A stretch of DNA of 64,000 nucleotides from positions 2,554,501 through 2,618,500 of the forward strand of contig NZ_JALAAD010000001.1 in assembly GCF_022984075.1 (NCBI RefSeq). Direction: 5' to 3'. How positions within the stretch are numbered: position 1 is the first letter of the stretch; each line of letters opens with the position of its first letter. The notes under the pieces are model-generated. The model was not told the origin of the DNA, ran no database searches, and saw only the letters and a program-made list of their open reading frames with translations. This document shows, piece by piece, positions 7,953 through 16,542 of this stretch. The stretch is from Synechococcus sp. C9 (GTDB taxonomy: Bacteria; Cyanobacteriota; Cyanobacteriia; Gloeomargaritales; Gloeomargaritaceae). The translations under genes and the position numbers were made by a program.

Positions 7953-9320
7953 GTGCGGCGGGCAGAACCCGGTTTGCAATTTATTCCCCCCCACTATCAG
8001 CCGTGGGTGCGCTGGGTGATTCACCTGCTGTTGCCCTGGTGGATGCGTACCCAGTTGCAGATTGCCCAGGTGCGGGTGGAGGGGGCGGGGGCTTTGGTGC
8101 CCTGGTATGAGCAGTTGCAAAACAATCAGGCACGGGTACTGCTCGCCTTTCGCCATCCCACCCTGGATGACCCCTATGTGATGTTGTATTTGCTTTCTCG
8201 TTCCGTACCCCAGGCGGCACGGGCAGTGGGCGCAAAACTCCAGTTACCATTACATAATTATTTCGTCTATGACCGGGGCATTCCCCTGTGGGCGGGGCGG
8301 TGGGTGGGCTGGCTGTTTTCCCGGTTAGGGGGGATTCCGATTCAACGGGGGCGGGTGGATCGGCTAGCGATCAAAACGATTCGGGAGTGTTTGCTTCAAG
8401 GGGAAATGCCCTTGACCATTGCGCCGGAGGGGGGGATCAACAGCCACAGCGAGCGGCTGGCACCGTTGGAGCCGGGGTTGCCCCAGATGGGGTTTTGGTG
8501 TTTGGAGGATTTGGCGAAACAGGGGCAGGAATTGCCGGTGGTGGTGATTCCCATTGGCATTCAGTACGGGTTTGTGCGTCCCCCCTGGGAAAAAATTAGC
8601 CAACTCCTGACCCGCATGGAGACCCTGTGTGGTTTGCCGGTGATGAGCCAGTCCCCTGAAACTCCGACGGAGCGGCAGGAATGGCTGTATGGGCGTTTGT
8701 TGCGTTTGGCGGATTATTTATTGACCCAGATGGAGGATTTTTACCGCCGGTTTTACCATTGTCCCCCGCCGGAACTGCCCCCGGATACGGATTTAGCGGT
8801 CAATGAACATTTGAAAATCCGGTTGGAACGTCTGCGGAATACGGCGTTGCGGGTGACGGAGGCGTTTTTTGGGGTGCCGGGGGAGGGCAGTACCGTTGAC
8901 CGTTGCCGTCGGTTGGAAGCCGCCGGGTGGGACTGGATGTACCGGCAGGATTTGCACGACCTATCCCCCTTGGCTCGCAGTTTAGCGGACCGGATTGCTC
9001 AGGAAGCGGAACTGCGCCTGTGGCATATGCAGTTGGTGGAACGGCTGACCAGCGTCACCGGGGATTATGTGCGGGAAAAGCCCTCGGCAGACCGTTTTGC
9101 CGAAACCACCTTGATCCTCTGGTCGGTGGTGACCCATCTCCAGGGCAAAGACCAACCGGTGCATCTGGGCAAACGCTGGGTAGCGGTGCGGGTGGGGGAA
9201 CCGATCCGGCTGAATGACTATTGGGAAACCTATTGCCGTAGCCGCAAAGCCGCCCGGGAGGTGGTGAATCAGGTTACGGAACTTTTAGCTGAGCGGTTGC
9301 AGGGGTTGATCCAGTCTTGA
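7953..9320 (+). CDS. PlsC-like 1-acyl-glycerol-phosphate acyltransferase family protein
   Basis: A 455-residue protein with a GTG start immediately after the ycf48 stop. The acyltransferase signature HPTLDD (residues near 67, an HX4D variant) and the block PEGGINSHSERLAPLEPG near residue 154 resemble PlsC-type glycerolipid acyltransferases. The long C-terminal half, about 200 residues, is cyanobacterial and has no recognised catalytic motif. Likely membrane-associated and concerned with glycerolipid acylation; the exact acceptor is unknown. It occupies the place where psbEFLJ usually follows ycf48. Its end overlaps the convergent mltA gene by 47 bp. Confidence 0.8.
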   Translation: MRRAEPGLQFIPPHYQPWVRWVIHLLLPWWMRTQLQIAQVRVEGAGALVPWYEQLQNNQARVLLAFRHPTLDDPYVMLYLLSRSVPQAARAVGAKLQLPLHNYFVYDRGIPLWAGRWVGWLFSRLGGIPIQRGRVDRLAIKTIRECLLQGEMPLTIAPEGGINSHSERLAPLEPGLPQMGFWCLEDLAKQGQELPVVVIPIGIQYGFVRPPWEKISQLLTRMETLCGLPVMSQSPETPTERQEWLYGRLLRLADYLLTQMEDFYRRFYHCPPPELPPDTDLAVNEHLKIRLERLRNTALRVTEAFFGVPGEGSTVDRCRRLEAAGWDWMYRQDLHDLSPLARSLADRIAQEAELRLWHMQLVERLTSVTGDYVREKPSADRFAETTLILWSVVTHLQGKDQPVHLGKRWVAVRVGEPIRLNDYWETYCRSRKAAREVVNQVTELLAERLQGLIQS

Positions 9321-10389
9321 CCCCCGCCAATGCGGACTTTTTTGCCACCAGCAACCACAACTGTCCCGGTTGTTTCATCAGACCCGCCCGCAGTTCCGCC
9401 GTTGCTCCCTGTCCCCAAAAAATATCCCCCCGCCCATGCCCGACAATGGCACTGCCCGTATCCTGCACCAACATAAACCGGGTCAGGGGTCGCCAGGATT
9501 GGGCGGTCACCGGATAGGTCGTGGTCACAAACGCCAGCCCGCCCTTGGGAATTAAATGTTGATCCATCGCCAGGGAACGTCCCGCCGTCAGGGGTTGCCC
9601 GAGGGCACCGCCGGGGGCTTGGTTTCTGGGAGCAAAAAACACATAACGGGGGTTGTGGGCAAACACCCGTGGCACTTCCTGGGGATTTTGGCGCAGATAG
9701 GCTTTGATGGCAGGCATGGAAACCGTTTCCGGGGTAAAAATGCCCTCCTGGACGAGCAATTTGCCAATCGAGCGATAGGGTTGCTGATTATGTCCCGCAA
9801 AGCCCACCCACTGCCTGCGCCCATCGGGAAACACCAACAGTCCTGAACCCTGCACCTGCAAAAAGAAATGCTCAATCGGGTCAACGTAAGCCAGGATGGG
9901 AGCCTGTCCCGCCAATGCCCCCTGGGCGATGTCCGTGCGGCTCGCCTGCGTCACCCCCGGATAACCATGCACCGGCGTATGCCACATCTCCTCCGGTTGC
10001 CGACGGGCAAGAATTTCCGGCTGGTAATAACCGGTGAAAAAAGCTGTCCCCTGGTCATTCTGGCTGGCAAATACCGCAAATTGTGCCGCCAATACCCGCT
10101 GTCGTTGTGCGAGTGGTAAGTTCATTACCCGCTTAAATAACCGCAGCGAAGCCTGCATTTCCTGGGGACTGTACTGCTCCTCCCCGTAGGTAAATCGAGT
10201 CGCCGGATGCACCCGTTGATAATAGTTCAAAGAGCGTTGGATCGCCTGATTTAATGTCGCCAGCGTATCATCATCCTGCCATCGCAATTGTGCCACCTGT
10301 GCTGATGTCAAAGGGACAAGCGTACCTTGCGCCCCCACCTTGGTAGCGAACAGCAACCCCATCCCCATTGCCAGCGCCAAATGTTTCAT
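9274..10389 (-). CDS. mltA: Membrane-bound lytic murein transglycosylase A (MltA)
   Basis: About 371 residues from the preferred ATG 10389, giving the signal peptide MKHLALAMGMGLLFATKVGAQG. The MltA domain is seen in FTGYYQPEI, the central QVQGSGLLVFPDG, and NPRYVFF. The C-terminal 3D domain has the catalytic aspartate set in QDTGSAIVGHGRGDIFWG. It cleaves peptidoglycan glycan strands to 1,6-anhydromuropeptides in the periplasm. Two upstream in-frame Mets (10428, 10401) would put charged residues before the signal and are less likely. Convergent overlap with the acyltransferase gene. Confidence 0.9.
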   Translation of the reverse strand: MKHLALAMGMGLLFATKVGAQGTLVPLTSAQVAQLRWQDDDTLATLNQAIQRSLNYYQRVHPATRFTYGEEQYSPQEMQASLRLFKRVMNLPLAQRQRVLAAQFAVFASQNDQGTAFFTGYYQPEILARRQPEEMWHTPVHGYPGVTQASRTDIAQGALAGQAPILAYVDPIEHFFLQVQGSGLLVFPDGRRQWVGFAGHNQQPYRSIGKLLVQEGIFTPETVSMPAIKAYLRQNPQEVPRVFAHNPRYVFFAPRNQAPGGALGQPLTAGRSLAMDQHLIPKGGLAFVTTTYPVTAQSWRPLTRFMLVQDTGSAIVGHGRGDIFWGQGATAELRAGLMKQPGQLWLLVAKKSALAGVKTGSTPATAQLKVP

Positions 10390-10541
10390 CACATAAATCA
10401 TGGGTTGATCACCACGACTATTAAACAAATACTTTTACTTTACTTTTTATACCTTGATCAAGTAGCTTCTAGTGTACTGAGATCGCCAGGTAACCCAATA
10501 AAAAATTGGAGCCTTGAATCATGTCCTAGCGATTGCTAAGC

Positions 10542-10640
10542 TATACCGAGCCTACTGGATTAACGAATAAAATTTTACAGAACCAAGGACGGGGACGGTG
10601 CTCCTGCAATCCGTGTTCTAAATTCATTTACGATTGCTAC
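10542..10640. repeat. Dispersed TIR element, family A, degenerate
   Basis: Left end TATACCGAGCCTACTGGATT, core CAGAACCAAGGACGGGG followed by GGTGCTCCTGCAATCC, and right end ACGATTGCTAC. It is a decayed copy of the element seen intact at 34388-34509. It sits in the 275-bp gap between mltA and the universal stress protein gene, which otherwise holds only promoter-type AT-rich sequence. Confidence 0.55.
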
Positions 10641-10730
10641 ATCAATGCTCCCCTCCCTGGGGAACTCAATTTTTTGGTAAAATAAGTAAATTAAATTAGC
10701 CCTGTGAAAACCAAAGGGGCATCAGCCATC

Positions 10731-11285
10731 ATGTATAAAAAAATTTTGGTTGCGGTGGACGATACCGAACTCGGTAAAACAGCATTTCAAACCGCCTTGG
10801 ATTTGGCATCCCGCTATCAAGCGCAAATGATGTTGATCCATGTGCTTTCTCCCATCAGTGATGCCTATCCCGATTCGATTTTCATAACACCTTTAGCTTC
10901 GGGGGCTTATATCGGACTGCACGAAGAACTCATGCGTGTTTATGCCGAGCAGTGGAAAACCTTTGAGCAAAAAGGCATCGAGATGCTCCAGCGTTTGACC
11001 CAGATTGCCACCGATCAAGGGGTTCCTACGGAATTTACCCAAGCCTTGGGAGATACGGGTCGTGCCATTTGCGATCTTGCCCAAAACTGGCAAAGCGATC
11101 TCATCGTCATGGGACGGCGGGGACTCAAAGGGCTAAGCGAATTATTCCTCGGAAGTGTGAGTAACTATGTTTTACACAATGCCCACTGTTCCCTATTAAT
11201 TGTGCAAGGGCAAACCGCACTGGAAGATCAGCAAACAGAGGACAAAGCTGGTGAAAAATCTGCGGAAATTCCCACCGCAAGTTAG
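10731..11285 (+). CDS. Universal stress protein (UspA family)
   Basis: About 184 residues from ATG 10731 (MYKKILVAVDDTELG). The opening strand ILVAVDD and the ATP-binding signature GRRGLKGLSELFLGSVSNYV with the G-2x-G-9x-G(S) spacing place it in the ATP-binding USP class. USPs help stress survival, often through adenine-nucleotide sensing. An in-frame GTG at 10704 would add nine residues of low coding quality, so the ATG is preferred. A Gln/Glu-rich tail follows the domain. Monocistronic. Confidence 0.9.
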   Translation: MYKKILVAVDDTELGKTAFQTALDLASRYQAQMMLIHVLSPISDAYPDSIFITPLASGAYIGLHEELMRVYAEQWKTFEQKGIEMLQRLTQIATDQGVPTEFTQALGDTGRAICDLAQNWQSDLIVMGRRGLKGLSELFLGSVSNYVLHNAHCSLLIVQGQTALEDQQTEDKAGEKSAEIPTAS

Positions 11286-11497
11286 ACAATTTTACATTCC
11301 GGCAAACTGAGGAGAAGCCACAGCCCTTGAACAAATTACAGCCTTTTCAGTGGTTACGGGATACGGCTGTAAACCCACCGGCTCCAAGCCTCATGAGAAC
11401 TAAGCCTTGGAAATAAGACACTTTGCATCCTTATAATCTGTGAACAGGCTGTAAGGGTGCAGTGGCAACCTTTAGTGAACCGACTTCAGAAACAGTT

Positions 11498-11690
11498 TAT
11501 AGCACGCCTCAATGAGAATAGAGGTTCCAGGGGCACTACCCCCATAAAAGAAGCACCTGCGGTGTATGGTTCTGGGGAATTTCTAATTTCTCTAGGCTTG
11601 CGGGCACTTCAAAAAATAGGTCGCAGGGGCGTAGCCCCCGTATTTGGTTCTGAAAAATTTTTGTTTGTAAATCAATTAGGATCGCTATAT
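11498..11690. repeat. Composite dispersed element (two repeat cores inside one TIR pair)
   Basis: Outer ends resemble family A (TATAGCACGCCT on the left; AGGATCGCTATATA on the right). Inside are two GC-rich cores instead of one: GAGGTTCCAGGGGCACTACCCCC and, further right, GGTCGCAGGGGCGTAGCCCCCG. The second is preceded by GGGCACTTC, a family B-like end, suggesting insertion of one element into another. The rest of the 502-bp gap 11286-11787 shows no gene. Confidence 0.55.
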
Positions 11691-11787
11691 ATCTAACAAT
11701 TTGGGCAACATTTGCAAATACCCCTTGATCGTCCCCATGATGACGCAAAACCCTGGGTGAGTAAGGAATTAATTAACTTAATGATCA

Positions 11788-11861
<74 letters not shown>

Positions 11862-11907
11862 ATGTAGATTACTACCTTAGCGCAAAAAAACCACAACGAC
11901 AACCCAC

Positions 11908-12873
11908 CTAAAGCAAGGACAATTCCCCCTGCACCTCCAAACGCAGGTACGCCCCCAACTGGACAAACTGTTCCGCCAATCGTTCCCGCACCGTCGGCGA
12001 AATCCACCCCAATTGGTGCAACAGATGGATGGCCGTCGCATACTTTGCCCGTTTGGCACCATCCAACACCCGCACCGCCAAACCCATGCCGGTTTCCAAA
12101 TTAGCCAGACATTGCACCCCCTCCGCCCCCGCCTTGCTGACTAGAGTGCCCTGGGTCAGTTGCATCAACTGGGTATCAAAATGCCCCGGCTCCGCCACCA
12201 AATCCGCCTGCTGGGTCATGGCACGGGTAATTTGCTCCAGCCCCAGGTGTTGACCGGCGGCCATCCGACCATAGAGGGCGGCCAGTTGATGCAGTTGCAA
12301 CAAATAGGTGGGTGCCCCGCAATCGTCATGCACGGCAATCAATTCCGCCCCCGGTACCCCCAACAACTCCCCCACCTGGCTCAAGATTAATTCCTGTACC
12401 GGGTGTTGCCGGTGGAGATAGGTACTGCGCGGCCAGCCATATTTGGCGCATACGGCTAACATCCCTGCGTGTTTTCCCGAACAGCCGTGGGTCAAGGGAC
12501 TCTGTTGACCGGGGGGAATCGGGCATTGCAGTTCCGTAGGGTCAATATCCGCCTGCCACAGGATATGAAACACCTGGCGGGTCGCCTCAATCTGTCCCCG
12601 GTGGGAACTACAAATCACCGCCAAATCCCGTTCTCCCAGCTTAAATTGCTCCAGGGTGCCGGTGACCACCACCGCCAGGGCTTGAAAGGGTTTGAAACTA
12701 CTACGGGCAAACGTCGTGGTTTCCCCATCTCCCGCCACTGCCAACAACCGCCCCCGTTCATCACACAAAGCCGCATGGACATAGTGCATGGACTCCATGA
12801 TCCCTTCCCGCAACAGACGCACGGTGAGCGGCTCCGCCAGGGTACGTTTCCCACGGGCTAGAGACACAGCCAC
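11908..12873 (-). CDS. Class 3 (Rhizobium etli AII-type) L-asparaginase
   Basis: A 321-residue protein of the Asparaginase_II (PF06089) family, unrelated to EcAII or plant-type enzymes. Family motifs are intact: SSFKPFQA (S58xxK61 tandem), CSSHRGQ, and THGCSGKHAGM (C131, K134) that supply the two Ser-Lys pairs and Zn-ligand cysteines described for ReAII. It hydrolyses L-asparagine to aspartate and ammonia in the cytosol. Its start overlaps the end of the DUF1230 gene by 16 bp, so the two are co-transcribed. It fits the nitrogen-recycling genes elsewhere in the window. Confidence 0.87.
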   Translation of the reverse strand: MAVSLARGKRTLAEPLTVRLLREGIMESMHYVHAALCDERGRLLAVAGDGETTTFARSSFKPFQALAVVVTGTLEQFKLGERDLAVICSSHRGQIEATRQVFHILWQADIDPTELQCPIPPGQQSPLTHGCSGKHAGMLAVCAKYGWPRSTYLHRQHPVQELILSQVGELLGVPGAELIAVHDDCGAPTYLLQLHQLAALYGRMAAGQHLGLEQITRAMTQQADLVAEPGHFDTQLMQLTQGTLVSKAGAEGVQCLANLETGMGLAVRVLDGAKRAKYATAIHLLHQLGWISPTVRERLAEQFVQLGAYLRLEVQGELSLL

Positions 12874-13346
12874 CCCAGCAGTGCGACTGCGCCGTAGAGG
12901 ATACCCAAACCCGCCAGACTGCGGCGTAACCTTCGGAGCAACGGTTCCACTTGGTAGGCACTCACCAACTGCTCTTGTAATAACACGGTCGGGGGTTTTT
13001 CCCAGGTTTGCCCGTCATACCACCCGGATTCTTCGTAAACAATTACCCGACTGGCCAGCCGCTGGCGCACATACCGCCACCCCAGGTATAGCTGAAGGAG
13101 TAACAATCCCGGCAATACCCCTACCCCTGCCACCGCCGCCAAGGTGAATCCCCAGAATTGGGTATGGGGGTCAAAACTCGCCGCCGCCACTGGTAACGCC
13201 ACCAGCGCCCCTACCCCGGCGACCCAACCCAACCGTTGCCCGTATTCCCCCCAGCCCAGGGACGGCCAGCGGTAAAACCAGGAATCCCGCAGTGCCTCGT
13301 ATTCATTAAGGGGCTGTTGTTCGGTCGGGACAGGGCAAGGGGACAT
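12858..13346 (-). CDS. CGLD27-like (DUF1230) membrane protein
   Basis: From ATG 13346 (MSPCPVPTEQQPLNEYEAL) about 162 residues. The N-terminal NEYEALRDSWFYRWP is the signature of the DUF1230/CGLD27 family, conserved in cyanobacteria, algae and plants. Transmembrane segments lie at roughly 40-60, 68-92 and the extreme C-terminus, with a YEESGWYDGQTWEKP loop between. Function is not firmly established; plastid homologues have been linked to iron or photosynthesis phenotypes. Upstream partner of the asparaginase gene. Confidence 0.85.
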   Translation of the reverse strand: MSPCPVPTEQQPLNEYEALRDSWFYRWPSLGWGEYGQRLGWVAGVGALVALPVAAASFDPHTQFWGFTLAAVAGVGVLPGLLLLQLYLGWRYVRQRLASRVIVYEESGWYDGQTWEKPPTVLLQEQLVSAYQVEPLLRRLRRSLAGLGILYGAVALLGWLCL

Positions 13347-13456
13347 CAAGGCAACCAATCTATCTAGGGGTGGACGAAACGCTCATTTCGCATTTTAATC
13401 CTTCTATTCGCCCCCTGCACCCAAAGCTAAAATTTAAGAGAACGCCGGGATTGCCT

Positions 13457-14305
13457 ATGGTTCGGTGGATTTGGCTGGGGTTATGGATACCGCTGGTGGT
13501 CTGCCCGGTTTTCGCCCAGGGGAGTGGTGGGGGGGGAGGCAACCGCGCCGAACCGAACCCCTTGGGGACGGAACTGCGTACCGAACTGGTGCGAACCGAA
13601 GTGGACCGGGCGTTTCGCCATACCACCCTGCTTTTGAATCTGTTGGTGCTGGTGTTACTCCTCCTGCCCATCGCCCTGGGGTTGGGGTTGTGGGGTCTGC
13701 GGCGGAGTATCATTCTCCAATTGGTGCAGACGGCTACGGATGAGGCTCAAAAACAGATCAAAGCCCAGGCGGAAGCCACGATTGCCGAGGTTTTTGCCCA
13801 ACAACTGACCCATTACCAAATCACCCTCGCCGCCCTCCATGCCCAGAGCCGCCAAACTCTAGAGCAGGAGTGGCAGAAACGGCTGAATACCCTCCATGAC
13901 ACAACCGAACGGGTGCCCCTCACCCCCCCCAGTTCCACCTCAACGCTCCAGCAGTTGCGGCATTGGCTCAGCGAGGAACGCACCGACTTACCCCCCACCC
14001 TGTATCAGGCGCTGGTGAATTGGTCGCCGGAAATGCCACTGACCGGGGCGGATTGCCTGCTGTTGGGGCAGGTGTGGCAACGGTTGGGGGAATGGGAACA
14101 GGCTTTGTCCTACTACCAACGGGCGTGTGAAGTGCAACCGGAAGCCTGGGAAAACTGGTACCACCTGGGTCTGGCCCTCAATCACCTACATCGGTACGCC
14201 GAAGCCCTGAAGAGCTTTGAACACGCCCTCTCCCTCCAGCCCCAGGCCAGCCAGATTCACCAGCATTGGCAGGCGGCTTTAGAAAAGTTAAAAAACACAG
14301 AATGA
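13457..14305 (+). CDS. TPR-containing membrane protein
   Basis: About 282 residues from ATG 13457, which yields a signal peptide (MVRWIWLGLWIPLVVCPVFAQG). A Gly/Pro-rich stretch is followed by a transmembrane helix (LLNLLVLVLLLLPIALGLGL), a long coiled-coil region, and two C-terminal tetratricopeptide motifs (ALSYYQRACEVQPEAWENWY and ALKSFEHALSLQPQASQIH). It is probably anchored in the cytoplasmic or thylakoid membrane and acts as a protein-binding scaffold. Upstream Met at 13370 would add an unlikely basic leader. Confidence 0.78.
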   Translation: MVRWIWLGLWIPLVVCPVFAQGSGGGGGNRAEPNPLGTELRTELVRTEVDRAFRHTTLLLNLLVLVLLLLPIALGLGLWGLRRSIILQLVQTATDEAQKQIKAQAEATIAEVFAQQLTHYQITLAALHAQSRQTLEQEWQKRLNTLHDTTERVPLTPPSSTSTLQQLRHWLSEERTDLPPTLYQALVNWSPEMPLTGADCLLLGQVWQRLGEWEQALSYYQRACEVQPEAWENWYHLGLALNHLHRYAEALKSFEHALSLQPQASQIHQHWQAALEKLKNTE

Positions 14306-14350
14306 ATTACAGTTTTTTAAGTAGCTAGGGGATACGGTCGAAACCCACTT

Positions 14351-14501
14351 GCTGTCGGTCAGTCATGTTAATGGTTTGTGTGATGATAGCAGACAGCAGT
14401 CCTCACTGAATTGAGAGCAGGGGTCGCAGGGGCACTGCCCCCGTTTTTGGTTCTGGAAAGTATGGGTATTCCAGTGTGATAACCGGCTGGTAATGCAAAT
14501 A
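14351..14501. repeat. 151-bp direct repeat, copy 1
   Basis: Starts GCTGTCGGTCAGTCATG and ends GGTAATGCAAATA. It contains a GC-rich core (GGGTCGCAGGGGCACTGCCCCCG) found in the dispersed elements. It is repeated at 14536-14686 with only two substitutions. After the copy, AAATAGAGGTGCCC is a family B terminal repeat. Confidence 0.85.
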
Positions 14502-14535
14502 AATAGAGGTGCCCATTTATGAATATGAAAATTAA

Positions 14536-14686
14536 GCTGTCGGTCAGTCATGTTAATGGTTTGTGTGATGATAGCAGACAGCAGTCCTCACTGAATTGAG
14601 AGCAGGGGTCGCAGTGGCACTGCCCCCGTTTTTGGTTCTGGAAAGTATGGGTATGCCAGTGTGATAACCGGCTGGTAATGCAAATA
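14536..14686. repeat. 151-bp direct repeat, copy 2
   Basis: Nearly exact duplicate of 14351-14501 at a 185-bp offset; the differences I see are CAGTGG for CAGGGG and GTATGCC for GTATTCC. The rest of the gap 14687-14909 is AT-rich and ends with AATAGAGGTGCCC at 14893, another family B tip. No open reading frame is convincing in 14306-14909. Confidence 0.85.
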
Positions 14687-14909
14687 ATAAATAACAAATA
14701 GAAGTGTTCCGATAAAAACGATTGAAAAATTAAAAATAAATATAAAATTTTTGCTCACAGTTCAAATGTGTTTACCCTATTCCTGGGAACCAAGCGTGGG
14801 ACTGGGTTCAATCCAATTAGGATTCCCGTAGCCGAAAATGCTCTCGATGGCATCGGGATGTGTGCCCCCATGACCGCCTATCCTGAATAAACAATAGAGG
14901 TGCCCACCC

Positions 14910-15944
14910 ATGATGACCTTCCATGACCTATTGGCGCATTTACCGAGCGGCTCCCACGGCGGAGGCAACCCGACTTTGACCGGCGTAGCCAGCCTTACCG
15001 AAGCCCGTCCAGGGGAATTGACCTTTGTGGAACACAGCCGCCTCCTACCCCAACTCCAAGCCACTCAGGCTTCAGCGGTCATTCTCCCGTTGGATACGGT
15101 ACTCCAGTCAGCGGCAGAGGCTCGGGGTTTGGCCTGGGTGTCCCTGCCCGACCCCCGCTTGGGGTTTGCCCTGGCGATTCATTATTTTTATCAACCGGCG
15201 GAACTGCCCCCTGGCATCCATCCCACAGCGGTGATTGACCCAACGGCGACCCTGGGGTCAGCAGTACGGGTGGGCGCCAGAGCGGTAATCCAGTCCGGGG
15301 CAATGGTCGGGGATGGGGTGCAAATTGGCGCTGGCGTCGTGATTGGGAACCAAGTTAAGGTGGGAAATGGCAGTATTTTATATGCAAATTGTACGATCTA
15401 CGAACGCACGGAAATCGGCGAAAATTGCGTGATCCACAGCGGGGCGGTGCTGGGGAGTGACGGGTTTGGGTTTGTGCCGACCCCAGATGGCTGGGTGAAG
15501 ATGCCCCAATCAGGGCGAGTGGTGGTGGAAGCGGGGGTGGAAATTGGTGCCAATACCTGTATTGACCGGCCAGCGGTGGGGGAAACCCGCATCGGTCAAG
15601 GGAGCAAGTTGGATAATTTGATTCACATCGGGCATGGCTGTCGCTTGGGTGCCCATTGTGCTTTGGCGGCGCAGGTCGGGTTGGCGGGGGGCGTGGTGTT
15701 GGAGGACTGGGTGATTTTGGGGGGACAGGTGGGGGCGGCGAATCAACTGCGGGTGGGCAGTCGGGCCCAGGTGGCGGCCAAGAGCGGGTTACATCAGGAT
15801 GTGCCTGCGGGGGCGGTGATGGCGGGCTATCCGGCGATTCCTTTGCCCCTGTGGCGCAAGGCGATGGCGGTGGTGCAACGGCTCCCGGAAATTTACCAAA
15901 CCTGGCGTAAACTCAATCGGGAAGGGGGGCCACCCCCGGCTTAA
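14910..15944 (+). CDS. lpxD: UDP-3-O-acylglucosamine N-acyltransferase LpxD
   Basis: A 344-residue enzyme of lipid A biosynthesis that transfers an R-3-hydroxyacyl chain from acyl-ACP to the 2-amino group. The N-terminal uridine-binding domain (ASLTEARPGELTFVEHSR) is followed by a left-handed beta-helix of hexapeptide repeats and the conserved DNLIHIGHGC with the catalytic histidine near residue 240. A short C-terminal helix ends the trimer subunit. An AGAGG site 9 nt before ATG 14910 lies within a dispersed-repeat tip. The expected lpxA/fabZ/lpxC neighbours are absent. Confidence 0.93.
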   Translation: MMTFHDLLAHLPSGSHGGGNPTLTGVASLTEARPGELTFVEHSRLLPQLQATQASAVILPLDTVLQSAAEARGLAWVSLPDPRLGFALAIHYFYQPAELPPGIHPTAVIDPTATLGSAVRVGARAVIQSGAMVGDGVQIGAGVVIGNQVKVGNGSILYANCTIYERTEIGENCVIHSGAVLGSDGFGFVPTPDGWVKMPQSGRVVVEAGVEIGANTCIDRPAVGETRIGQGSKLDNLIHIGHGCRLGAHCALAAQVGLAGGVVLEDWVILGGQVGAANQLRVGSRAQVAAKSGLHQDVPAGAVMAGYPAIPLPLWRKAMAVVQRLPEIYQTWRKLNREGGPPPA

Positions 15945-16539
15945 GGGCGTGCCAATCCCATTCCCCCAGGTGGTCTACCGCCCAGTGGGCATGGCGTTGC
16001 ACCCAGTGATAGGGCATTTGCTGGGCGACCCCCACCACCCAACACCCCACCGCCCGAGCCCGTTGCATCCCCAGGCGTGTGCTGTCAAACACCAGGGTCG
16101 CTGGCGGCTCCGCCACATCCCCGTAATCCGCCACGATCCAATCCTGGGGAATGTGACCCTGGAGCAAGGGCAGTAAATCTTCACCTTTTTGCTCCGTCTG
16201 TAGCCCAAATTGGTAGCCATGAGCCTGGATTTGCTGTAAAAAGGCTGGGGTTTCCCCATACCAGGGCAAATCCGGTAATGACCCTAGCGCCTGTCGGTAT
16301 TGGCTGTGGTAATGCTGGACTAATTGAGTTAAATAATCGTCACTCACGGAGCGGCGATAGCTCTGCCAAACATACTGCAAAAACTCCCGATCCGCCCCGC
16401 CCCGATACCAGGGATGCCGCTTGCGGGGGGCAATATTTTCCCGAATCAGCAGTTCTTGTAATACCTGTTCCCGCAGGGCTTGGTCACGGAACAGTACCCC
16501 GGACAGGGGACAAACCACCGTGGTGATGCGAAAACCCAT
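15913..16539 (-). CDS. HAD-like protein lacking the nucleophile aspartate
   Basis: A 208-residue protein with a haloacid-dehalogenase layout: N-terminal strand-loop VVCPLSGVLF, an alpha-helical cap, and a motif IV-like VFDSTRLGMQRARAVGCWVVGV near residue 150. At the position of the obligatory DxD nucleophile/acid pair it has Pro and Ser (CPLSG), so classic phosphatase chemistry is not expected. It may be a binding or regulatory pseudoenzyme. The 3' end overlaps convergent lpxD by 32 bp; it is transcribed downstream of the gene at 16543-18396 with a 3-bp gap. Confidence 0.7.
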   Translation of the reverse strand: MGFRITTVVCPLSGVLFRDQALREQVLQELLIRENIAPRKRHPWYRGGADREFLQYVWQSYRRSVSDDYLTQLVQHYHSQYRQALGSLPDLPWYGETPAFLQQIQAHGYQFGLQTEQKGEDLLPLLQGHIPQDWIVADYGDVAEPPATLVFDSTRLGMQRARAVGCWVVGVAQQMPYHWVQRHAHWAVDHLGEWDWHALKPGVAPLPD

Positions 16540-16542
16540 TTT

